52,643 bases of DNA, taken from Desulfurococcaceae archaeon. Lineage in GTDB: Archaea > Thermoproteota > Thermoprotei_A > Sulfolobales > Desulfurococcaceae. Below, in pieces: positions 18,780 through 25,430 of the stretch. Every line of letters begins with the position of its first letter. Position 1 is the stretch's first letter. Where the stretch lies: NCBI GenBank assembly GCA_020833225.1, contig JAJHQS010000006.1, positions 1 to 52,643 of the forward strand, written 5' to 3'. The translations under genes and the position numbers were made by a program. A model generated the notes under the pieces. The model was given only the letters and a program-made list of their open reading frames with translations, was not told the DNA's origin and did no database searches.

Positions 18780-19071
18780 CATCTCCCTTAAATACCTATT
18801 TAAATAGGATTATTTCTAATAGTTCACGCTTCTATAGGAGAAGTGTAAACTATTAGGTAATGTGCTAGGTGAAAATCATATTTATTATTGTTGAATGTGT
18901 AATTGGTTGCTTATTTTATGGTTTTTAATTTTTTATATAGTTGAATTATGTGATGTGCTTGATTGATCCCATTAGTTTATTATTTTCCTTATTATTTCTT
19001 TATCTCATTATTTACTCTCAATTACAATTTAGAGCACTTACTAATGCTATAGATTAAAGTTGATTAGAGAA
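18780..19071. other. AT-rich gap after tRNA-Arg
   Basis: About 290 bases without a gene. It contains one long inverted repeat (18817-18855, listed separately). The rest is very AT-rich and has stop codons in all frames. No box C/D pattern, tRNA or convincing small gene was found. Its position behind a tRNA and before pseudogenes fits an integration hot spot whose contents have decayed. Confidence 0.6.
18817..18855. repeat. 17-bp inverted repeat (hairpin)
   Basis: Arms 18817-18833 and 18839-18855 pair over 17 positions with one C-A mismatch and one G-T wobble, around a 5-base loop. It starts 38 bases after the tRNA-Arg end. It could be a transcription-terminating or protein-binding hairpin, or the relic of a mobile-element end; no second copy is seen in the window. 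Confidence 0.7.
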
Positions 19072-19756
19072 ATTAAGGAAAAAATACCAGTAGAGAGTTA
19101 TAACAATGATTCATAGACGAGAGAAAATGTTTTTTAGGATTCCCAATTTATAGGTATGTTGACATAGAAGATTCAGAGGCTGTTTCAAGGGCTATTAGAA
19201 CTACTCCTCCAGATCAACCGATAGCCCTCGTACTACATACACCTGGAGGACTGGTATTAGCCTCATCACAGATTGCAATGGCACTTAAGAGACTAAAGGT
19301 GAGAAGGTCGTGATAATACTACACTACGCTATGAGTGGTTGTACATTCATCGCTCTGGCCGCTGACGAGATCATAATGGATCAGGATGTTGCTTTAGGTC
19401 CACTCGACCTACAAGTACAAGTAGGAGGAGCAGTTTGCCCAGCACCTAGTATTATTAAAGTAGCCGAAGTAAAAGGTGATAATACATGAGATGACATGTT
19501 AGTATTAGCGGATATAGCTGAGAAAGCTATTAGCGAAATACAGAGTTTAATAGTTAAGTTACTTGAAGACAAGTTAGGTAGAGATGAGGCTTTAGAAGTT
19601 GCCAAAGAGCTTATAGAAGATAAGTATATTCATGACTATCCAATAACAGTAGAAGAGGTTAAGAAACTCGGACTAAATGTTAAAACAGAGATACCGCCAG
19701 AAGTCTACACATCATGGAACTATATCCTCAAGCTATTCAACAAAGACCCGGCGTAG
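19072..19756 (+). pseudogene. Clp-fold serine protease (SDH/DUF114 family), degraded
   Basis: Fragments in successive frames rebuild a protein of the archaeal SDH-type Clp-fold proteinase family: IHRRE, then GFPIYRYVDIEDSEAVSRAIR, LVLHTPGGLVLASSQIA (oxyanion GG region), HYAMSGCTFIALAADEI (catalytic Ser in the MSG turn), and a C-terminal half running to 19756. Lesions visible are a frame break near 19105-19130, a one-base deletion near 19300 and an in-frame TGA at 19487. The last 86 codons remain open from 19496, but this piece lacks the catalytic part. I conclude that the gene is dead. Confidence 0.82.
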
Positions 19757-19953
19757 AATACTTACCAAGACCCCACATATCATTTTATTAAAGAGAACGA
19801 GCTACATCTTGAAAAGGGATTTTATTAAGTTAAATAATTACACTTAACCCTATACTGACTACTTATTAAGTACGAGTAAAACTGGAATTTCCTAGATGTA
19901 GCAATAAAAGTAGGTTAATAGAGATAGAAACACTTAGAGATAAATGATTATAT

Positions 19954-20050
19954 ATGATGGTTTCAAGGACAAGAGATTGGATAAGGCAAGCCAAGAGGAA
20001 TTATATTTCTGCAATTGTTAATTATAGAGAGGGGCTTCACGAAGAAGCGT
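19954..20050 (+). pseudogene. HEPN-domain gene, 5' fragment
   Basis: The first 32 codons of a HEPN protein (MMVSRTRDWIRQAKRN... ending LHEEA) run from ATG 19954 to the edge of the TnpB element. The reading then enters element sequence and stops. The missing part resumes in the same frame at 21391. HEPN proteins paired with MNT nucleotidyltransferases form toxin-antitoxin modules with RNase toxins. Joining the two parts gives an uninterrupted protein of about 138 residues, a normal length. Confidence 0.82.
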
Positions 20051-20053
20051 TTA

Positions 20054-20108
20054 CCACCTGCCAAGACCTGTAATTATCTGTGAATAGCTGTAAATACTTG
20101 GCAGGTGG
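20054..20108. repeat. 12-bp perfect inverted repeat at element left end
   Basis: CCACCTGCCAAG (20054-20065) is exactly complementary to CTTGGCAGGTGG (20097-20108). The 31 bases between the arms are three tandem 10-base units plus one base. The structure begins three bases inside the inferred left end, where IS605-type elements carry the hairpin recognised by their transposase. Confidence 0.85.
20068..20097 (+). repeat. Three tandem 10-bp iterons (left end)
   Basis: CTGTAATTAT, CTGTGAATAG and CTGTAAATAC follow each other without spacers, consensus CTGTRAWTAN. A 10-base period places each unit on the same face of the helix. Two inverted copies occur at the other end of the element (21351-21370). 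Confidence 0.8.
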
Positions 20109-20200
20109 CTCATCACGCTACCCCCGAGCCCCCTTACCGCAGTAGCTCACCACTAGTCGCCTAGCGGTTCATCACCCTGCGGTTCTCGGAAACTCGGGGA
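20109..20200. ncRNA. GC-rich structured segment upstream of tnpB
   Basis: This stretch is markedly GC-rich against an AT-rich background. Two nested perfect 7-bp stems are visible: CCCCGAG (20122-20128) with CTCGGGG (20193-20199), and ACCGCAG (20136-20142) with CTGCGGT (20177-20183). A motif TCAYCAC recurs three times (near 20110, 20146 and 20169). In AT-rich hyperthermophiles such islands are usually structured RNA, so a non-coding RNA or structured leader belonging to the element is likely. Strand and ends are not determined. Confidence 0.5.
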
Positions 20201-20208
20201 CACCGATA

Positions 20209-20218
20209 AGTATATAAA
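20209..20218 (+). promoter_or_regulatory. TATA box of the tnpB-like gene
   Basis: AGTATATAAA lies about 36-45 bases before the TTG start of the tnpB-like gene, in the right place for an archaeal TATA box. It separates the GC-rich structured segment from the coding region, so that segment is not part of this transcript. Confidence 0.6.
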
Positions 20219-20253
20219 TCTCAGAAGCTTATAAGTTTTGCTGGGCTATAGCC

Positions 20254-21348
20254 TTGGTTGAGAATCCTCTCTACACCATTAAGCTATCATTCAATGCTAG
20301 CGGTGATAGGGCTAAGAAGATACTGTCTACTGCTTGGCTGTTTAAGCTTGCTTGTCACAGGGTTCTTAGTAGGAGTAAGGAGTTGTTGAATGCTTTGATA
20401 CCGTCTAAAATTGCTTGGGTTAAGATGTTTTATAGTGATGCCAGAGACCTCATACCTAATAAGAGGTATGCTTATGGAGCTGTGTACCTCGTCTACGGCA
20501 TTTGGGAGAGCTCTAGGAGACTGAAAGTAGACTACAGATGTGTTGAGCTCTCAGACTGGTTAATGTTTCAGCACTACGATAGGGAGGTGGATGGAAACGT
20601 TGTCAAGGTTCTAGAGGATAGCTCAGCACTAGTAACTACATACAGCTATGACAGCTCTAAGGATAGAGTGCTGATAAAGGCGAAGCCTAATAAGGGTTAT
20701 GGGGAGCTCTTGAAGCTTGTTGTTGAGTCTAAGGAGAAGTACATGCCCAGAGTAGTAGTCAGAGGATATAATATCAGAAACGGTAAGCCCTATGTTAGTG
20801 GTGAAATCCACGTAACTATCGGTTACGACTTCTACCTAAAGCACATGACAAGGTATAGAGAGCCTAAAGGCAGTTTAATAGGTGGTATAGATGTTAATAC
20901 TGATAGAATCAACCTTGCAATAATAGATGAGAAGGGGAATCTAAGAGACTACAAAACATTCTGGTTCTCAGAAGCAGTAACTAGAGGTTATCCGAGGAGA
21001 AAGGCTTGGAGTGTCATAGGTATGAAGATTCACGAGATGCTTAGGTATGCCTACAACCACGGCGTATCAACAATTGCTTTAGAGAACCCAGAGGTGTTAA
21101 GCTACCTAAAGCTTGCATGGATTAGGAACGGCGATAGAAAGCATGAGAACTACAACTACAAGAAAACTATTTTCAGAAACTCTATCATTGAAAGAATAGC
21201 GATGAAAACCCCTCTCTACGGACTAAACACAAAGTTTGTAGATCCGAAGAGGACAACAAGCTCTAGAGGACACAACGAGATTATGAAGAGGTTTGGACTA
21301 GACAGACACACAGCATCAGCATACATCATAGCCTTGAGAAGTATTTAG
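20254..21348 (+). CDS. tnpB: TnpB-like RuvC nuclease lacking the zinc ribbon
   Basis: Protein of 364 residues of the IS605 OrfB/TnpB family, the RNA-guided nuclease group ancestral to Cas12. The RuvC triad is complete: D213 in GGIDVNTDRINLAI, E277 in TIALENPEVL, and D350 in FGLDRHTASAYIIA. Normal TnpB carries a C-x2-C...C-x2-C zinc ribbon between the second and third acidic residues; here that place (VDPKRTTSSRGHNEIMKRF) holds no Cys at all. The N-terminal 200 residues form the usual variable, basic region. Start at TTG 20254 is the first available in frame; a ribosome-binding site is not obvious. The reading frame is intact, unlike all neighbours in the island. Confidence 0.85.
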   Translation: MVENPLYTIKLSFNASGDRAKKILSTAWLFKLACHRVLSRSKELLNALIPSKIAWVKMFYSDARDLIPNKRYAYGAVYLVYGIWESSRRLKVDYRCVELSDWLMFQHYDREVDGNVVKVLEDSSALVTTYSYDSSKDRVLIKAKPNKGYGELLKLVVESKEKYMPRVVVRGYNIRNGKPYVSGEIHVTIGYDFYLKHMTRYREPKGSLIGGIDVNTDRINLAIIDEKGNLRDYKTFWFSEAVTRGYPRRKAWSVIGMKIHEMLRYAYNHGVSTIALENPEVLSYLKLAWIRNGDRKHENYNYKKTIFRNSIIERIAMKTPLYGLNTKFVDPKRTTSSRGHNEIMKRFGLDRHTASAYIIALRSI

Positions 21349-21350
21349 AA

Positions 21351-21370
21351 ATATTTACAGCTATTTACAA
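21351..21370 (-). repeat. Inverted 10-bp iterons (right end)
   Basis: Read on the minus strand this is TTGTAAATAG-CTGTAAATAT, two copies of the iteron found three times at the left end in opposite orientation. It begins just after the tnpB stop codon and ends 20 bases before the inferred right boundary. Next to it CAAAACAC (21368-21375) pairs with GTGTTTTG (21393-21400), a hairpin spanning the element/HEPN junction. Confidence 0.72.
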
Positions 21371-21390
21371 AACACTTCAAACCTGTAACA

Positions 21391-21714
21391 GCGTGTTTTG
21401 AATCGCATCAAGCAGGTGAAAAAGCTGTTAAAGGATTACTTAATTTCCTCTATAAGGAGAGAAGAGGGTGCTCAATTACTTTTATGTCCTCTGAGCTCGG
21501 ACTAGAGGTTCCTGTAGAGATTAAAGAGTGTGCTCTGCTACTAGATATTCCAACTAGGTATCCAGATGTCTTTGACGAAGGTGCTTCAATGGATTACTAT
21601 ACAAGTAAAGACGCTGAAGAGTGTATAAAGCGTGCTGAGAAGATCTTGAAGTGGGTTGAGAAAAATTGTTGGAGAAACTCAAAAGAATTTGAGTTTCTCC
21701 AACGAACTAGTTGA
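21391..21714 (+). pseudogene. HEPN-domain gene, 3' fragment
   Basis: Continues the HEPN protein in the frame left at 20050: ACFESHQAGEKAVKGLL (the conserved A-x-F-x-x-x-Q-A-x-E-K-A helix), later IPTRYPDVFDEGASMDYYTSKDAEECIKRAEKIL, ending at TGA 21712. Typical family members have RGHS where this has RRGCS, so the catalytic His of the R-x(4-6)-H motif may already be lost. The fragment has an internal ATG at 21484, but without the first helix it is unlikely to be functional. Its 3' end overlaps the MNT remnant. Confidence 0.82.
21668..21703. repeat. Perfect 16-bp inverted repeat at HEPN-MNT junction
   Basis: GTTGGAGAAACTCAAA (21668-21683) and its exact complement (21688-21703) flank a four-base loop AGAA. 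It lies in the last codons of the HEPN frame, and the likely TTG start of the MNT gene falls inside the right arm. In RNA it would form a very stable hairpin over that start. Confidence 0.9.
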
Positions 21715-22037
21715 CAAGTTAATTAATATAAAGTTAGACTAATAATACTCTTTGGTTCTAGAGCTCGAGGAGATTACACAGATGAAAGCGATATTGACGT
21801 CTTAATTGTAGCTGATAAAATGCCAAGTGATCCGAGGGAGGCGTATGAAATAGTAAGAAGACTAATTGACGTTAAAATCGCCCATTATGCCTTAAGACCG
21901 ATTCTTTCTCAAAGAAGCTGGAGAGCGAGAGCACACTTATAATGGAAATACTTAAAGATGGAAAAACAATATACGCTGATAAAACGCTCTTAGAGAAAGC
22001 TATGTCAAAATATAGAAAAATAAGAAAAAAGGACTAG
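21689..22037 (+). pseudogene. MNT nucleotidyltransferase (antitoxin partner), frameshifted
   Basis: Minimal nucleotidyltransferase remnant. From TTG 21689 the frame reads SFSNELVDKLINIK, then a one-base loss near 21733 shifts into RLIILFGSRARGDYTDESDIDVLIVADK, which holds the signature GSRARGD and the DID metal site. A second shift near 21900 is needed to continue into KKLESESTLIMEILKDGKTIYADK, ending at TAG 22035. MNT proteins neutralise HEPN toxins, in some systems by adding AMP. With two frameshifts and a disrupted partner the module is inactive. Confidence 0.85.
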
Positions 22038-22080
22038 AAGGGGGAGACCTGGGAGAAGTTGAGTTAATACTACTTTATAT

Positions 22081-23340
22081 CTACAACGTGGTACTTAATA
22101 ATATAAGTAATCCTAAAGCTATTATCGCGAAGACGATGCTTATTCCAGAAGCTGTATAACAACCATCTCTCACAAGTCCTATTGGTGCTGAGAGAAGTAT
22201 TATTCCCAGGTGACCATAGAAGCCGATAAGCCCAGTAATACCTCCCGTGAGTATTGGGAATTGTGAGAGCATTTTATATGATACTGAGATAAGTAATGCT
22301 AATATTAGAATGTAGAATGCATAGAGTCGAGATCTCTCTTTAACAAATATCCGTGTACTCATTACCTCTTCAATAAAGGTATTTACCGCTGTTACGTGAG
22401 CTGTACTTGTATAACTATATTTTATTGGGTTAAGTATTAATGTGAGTATTTTAGATGAAAATGTAGGCATTTTTACTTTACTTAATATTTCATATCCCTC
22501 GAGACCTCGTGAAAGCCCGATATTTACTGCTCTTAAAACATCTAATTGGGACCTACCCAGAGACTCTATTAATGCTAAGTCCAAAGATCTACCCAGTAAG
22601 ACGTTAGAATATACTTCTCTAAAGATCTTAATGACCTCTGCGTCTACACTTAGCAGATTACTTAAAAATTTCTTTGTAAAAATGTGTAAAACAATTAATA
22701 CCACTAGAGTAATTAAACCCATCCCCGGCAAACTATATAATATAGGTAAGAGAAGCAAGTAGAGTAGATCGCAAATTACTAAGAGAACGCGAGTAGGGTA
22801 ATAGAGGCGCTTTATTACTTTAAAAGCTAACAAATAACTTATTAAGCCAATACACTGAATAATTAAAACACTAACCCATGCAGGTAAGTTCCAAATAGGT
22901 AAAACAACTAGTAATGATAGCGTGAGTATTAGAGCTATTGTAGACTCGTAAAGTACCTCTAAAATCCTCAGCGACTCTTCAATTCTTGCCTTTACATTTA
23001 AGAGCTCTGCGTGTAAGCTGTTATTTACATATGTCTTTGTGTCACCGCTAGTTACTAAGATATCGCTATAACCTCTTAGAAAACTCGCTAACTTAGATAC
23101 CCGGAGACTTCGACTAAGTTCTTGTAGAGCTATGTGAGGATCTCCAAGAGATCTCTCTAACACAACGTACCAGTTTGCGACTTGTACATAGCAGTTTACT
23201 AGGTTAATCTCTCCTTCGTGAATTGCTGTAAAAAGATCGTATACTTTAAGTCCTCCAGCCTCAAGAGCTGATAATGTAATGAGAAAGTCACTGAAATATT
23301 CATCAAGACACTTATTAAACATCTGAAACGTTGTTTTCAA
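22081..23340 (-). CDS. Type IV pilus assembly membrane protein (TadC/ArlJ-like)
   Basis: Integral membrane protein of 419 residues with the layout of archaeal pilus platform proteins (GspF/TadC/FlaJ family). A soluble N-terminal region of about 135 residues is followed by four hydrophobic segments (about 136-180 and 195-225), a second soluble helical stretch (228-330), and three more segments to the C-terminus. It anchors the assembly ATPase and extends the pilus. The TTG start has GAAGGTG upstream. It follows the ATPase gene by 13 bases and is the last gene of the pilin-ATPase-platform operon. Confidence 0.75.
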   Translation of the reverse strand: MKTTFQMFNKCLDEYFSDFLITLSALEAGGLKVYDLFTAIHEGEINLVNCYVQVANWYVVLERSLGDPHIALQELSRSLRVSKLASFLRGYSDILVTSGDTKTYVNNSLHAELLNVKARIEESLRILEVLYESTIALILTLSLLVVLPIWNLPAWVSVLIIQCIGLISYLLAFKVIKRLYYPTRVLLVICDLLYLLLLPILYSLPGMGLITLVVLIVLHIFTKKFLSNLLSVDAEVIKIFREVYSNVLLGRSLDLALIESLGRSQLDVLRAVNIGLSRGLEGYEILSKVKMPTFSSKILTLILNPIKYSYTSTAHVTAVNTFIEEVMSTRIFVKERSRLYAFYILILALLISVSYKMLSQFPILTGGITGLIGFYGHLGIILLSAPIGLVRDGCYTASGISIVFAIIALGLLILLSTTL

Positions 23341-23353
23341 TAAAAATGCACCT

Positions 23354-24850
23354 TCAACGTGACGCTACTTGGTATAATTGTGTAGTGTAATACTCAGCTA
23401 TTTTATCAGCTAAGTCTTGATGTGAGAAAAATCCTCTTGCAACAAGTCTTTCGAGAAAAAGGGCTCTCTCTAGAAGTAATTCACGTAGATCCTCAATGTT
23501 ATAGTAGAGTTTAAGTCTTTCACACCGCGAGATAAGTTGGTCTATGTCGATGTAGTTCTCTTTACTAGCATCATATATATCTACTAGAGAACAGTTACCA
23601 AGGACCTCGGAAACTCTTACGACATGCCTCTTATTTCCAATAACACCCATTAATACAATAGTCCATATATTACTCAGCAGATTCTTAGGTATTGAGATCG
23701 GTGGAGCTGTGAGTCTTTGAATAACAGACTCTGGACTATCAGCGTGGATAGTATTTAAAACACCATGTCCTAGTCTAGACGCCTGTACTAGTAATCTCGC
23801 TTCAATACCCCTAACCTCTCCGATCACAATGTAATCTGGCCTACGCCTTAAAGTGAATTTTAGTAGCATATAGCTATCTATCGGTGTTACATGTGAGAAA
23901 ACCTCAACACGCTCTGCGAAAACATCCCACAACTCACTTATGGCTGTAAGCTCCGGCGTATCTTCGATAATAATGACTTTTCTATGTGGAGGAATCATGG
24001 TTAAAATTGCTTGAAGCAGTGTTGTCTTACCTGAGCCTACAGGACCAGCCACTATAATCCACCCGTGTTTTTCAAGAACAAGCCACAAGTATGATGCAAG
24101 TTCAGTCGTGATTACTCCTTCATTTATGAGCTTAGTCATTGTCCAGAGCTCGCTTGGCTTCTTCCTAATTACAATACTAGTACCCTGTGCAGATATGACA
24201 TCACCGTAGACAATACTAGCTCTAATACTGCTCTTCACGGACCCCTCTACGAGTGGTTGTGTTAGAGATAAATGTTTACCGGCTTTTCTAGAAATAGTCA
24301 TGGCAAGTCTATCCACTAGTCCGGGATCTACGATTACATTACTCTTAATCCAACCATACCATGAGAAGTCTCTGTGTACTACATAAACCCTACCACTCAC
24401 TCTATTTAATGATACATCTTCAATCTTATCGTCAATAATAAATGGTAAGAGAGGGCCTAAGCCGCTGTAAATTTTAAGGTAATTATACTCAGCAACGCCC
24501 AAAGAATCTTGTAGCTCTAAGTTTAATTTACTCTCACTCCACTCAGAAGAATGCTCCTGAAACTCCTTTATAATTTTGTAAATATCACTCCGCGTTATGA
24601 GAGGTTCTTTAATAACATAGTAGAGTTCCCCACTACTAGCACCTATAGTTACATCTACAACTCCTAGTAGCCTATATTGGCTTAACACATCACTAAGAGA
24701 TACTTCTTCACACCTATACCTCTTAGTGTAAAGATCTAGAAGTAGTTCAACAATATTGCTTGTAAAATCACTCTTATTACTAGTAAAAAGTCTAGAAAAC
24801 CTAGAAGAAATAGGGGTAAGAGTAAAAAAAGATCTTATATTCACCTTCAC
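23354..24850 (-). CDS. Type IV pilus assembly ATPase (GspE/VirB11 family)
   Basis: Secretion ATPase of 498 residues that powers pilin polymerisation at the inner face of the membrane. Walker A is AGPVGSGKTTLLQ around residue 270, the Asp box is IIIEDTPEL, Walker B is YVIGEVRGIEA and the His box is GHGVLNTIHAD. The N-terminal 180 residues form the usual family-specific domain with GLGPLLPFIIDDKIEDVSLN. Operon partners are a pilin-like protein 17 bases upstream and the TadC-like membrane protein downstream. Archaellum ATPase is less likely because no other arl genes are present. Confidence 0.88.
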   Translation of the reverse strand: MKVNIRSFFTLTPISSRFSRLFTSNKSDFTSNIVELLLDLYTKRYRCEEVSLSDVLSQYRLLGVVDVTIGASSGELYYVIKEPLITRSDIYKIIKEFQEHSSEWSESKLNLELQDSLGVAEYNYLKIYSGLGPLLPFIIDDKIEDVSLNRVSGRVYVVHRDFSWYGWIKSNVIVDPGLVDRLAMTISRKAGKHLSLTQPLVEGSVKSSIRASIVYGDVISAQGTSIVIRKKPSELWTMTKLINEGVITTELASYLWLVLEKHGWIIVAGPVGSGKTTLLQAILTMIPPHRKVIIIEDTPELTAISELWDVFAERVEVFSHVTPIDSYMLLKFTLRRRPDYIVIGEVRGIEARLLVQASRLGHGVLNTIHADSPESVIQRLTAPPISIPKNLLSNIWTIVLMGVIGNKRHVVRVSEVLGNCSLVDIYDASKENYIDIDQLISRCERLKLYYNIEDLRELLLERALFLERLVARGFFSHQDLADKIAEYYTTQLYQVASR

Positions 24851-24867
24851 AATAAAAACCCCGTTAA

Positions 24868-25260
24868 TTATCCTAGTATTTTAACCATAGCTGGTTCAGT
24901 TCTACGTCCATAGTCAAATTTCACAATAACATAAAGGGGTTCAGCTGTTATATTCTCTATTAATATGCTCTGAGCTTTTCCAGGTGGAATGATAATTGTC
25001 GAATTCAGACTTATATTTTGCGGGCTATTTTTGTAAATAATTTCTACCTCGGTAACGTTGACTGAGCTCATGCCTATATTTCTAACTGTTACTTCAAGCC
25101 TCTTTAGTGTCGTTAAATAATATGCACTTTCTACTACTAGTTCACCCGACTGTGTAGACGCAACAAGGTATCTTGATACATATGTGTACAGTAGTAAACC
25201 TCCGGCTATTGTTAAAGCTAGTAATATTGCTGTTGCCACTATTCCCGAGACCCCCTTCAT
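24868..25260 (-). CDS. Type IV pilin-like protein
   Basis: A protein of 130 residues with a class III (type IV pilin) signal: a short basic start MKGVSG followed by a hydrophobic helix (about residues 6-28). The remainder is beta-rich with Thr, Ser and Asn, as in archaeal pilins. The likely prepilin peptidase site lies after the G of MKG or the following small residues; the peptidase itself is not in the window. ATG start with GGTG five bases upstream. It leads the three-gene pilus operon. Confidence 0.75.
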   Translation of the reverse strand: MKGVSGIVATAILLALTIAGGLLLYTYVSRYLVASTQSGELVVESAYYLTTLKRLEVTVRNIGMSSVNVTEVEIIYKNSPQNISLNSTIIIPPGKAQSILIENITAEPLYVIVKFDYGRRTEPAMVKILG

Positions 25261-25430
25261 TTTAACACCCTATCTCTAATAATAGGGCCTTTAAACGTGG
25301 GGAATTTGGTGTTGTTTTTAAAGGGTTTTAGATAGAGTTCACCGATACTATTTCTAATAGGTACTCAGCCATGTGCTTATAATCTATTAATATAAAATAG
25401 AAGTTTTGGCACCTAGTGGGTGCTGTGCTT

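Larger units (their letters stand above)
20051..21390 (+). mobile_element. TnpB-only element of IS605/IS1341 type inserted in HEPN gene
   Basis: The boundaries come from the split HEPN gene. Left flank ends ...GAAGAAGCGT (20041-20050) and right flank resumes with GCGTGTTTTG (21391-21400), so GCGT is present on both sides, either as a 4-bp target duplication or as target plus element end. The element is about 1340 bp. It holds one gene (tnpB-like), no TnpA transposase, a perfect 12-bp inverted repeat at its left end, a GC-rich structured stretch, and inverted 10-bp iterons near both ends. It is therefore non-autonomous unless TnpA is supplied in trans. Confidence 0.8.

Noticed and set aside
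19496-19756. Stand-alone 86-codon gene
   Set aside because: It is the C-terminal piece of the SDH protease pseudogene; the frame continues upstream through a TGA codon into the rest of the protein.
20101-20200. Box C/D RNA on the minus strand, because TCATCAC reads GTGATGA there
   Set aside because: Three C-like boxes occur, but no CTGA box at any suitable distance.
20041-21400. CRISPR array from the 10-bp repeats
   Set aside because: Units are tandem without spacers and only 2-3 copies; they belong to the element ends.
21484-21714. Stand-alone 76-codon gene
   Set aside because: It is the 3' part of the interrupted HEPN gene, since the same frame is open back to the element border with conserved HEPN residues.
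22081-25260. Archaellum (arl) operon
   Set aside because: No archaellin, ArlH or ArlF-type neighbours; only one pilin-like protein with ATPase and platform.
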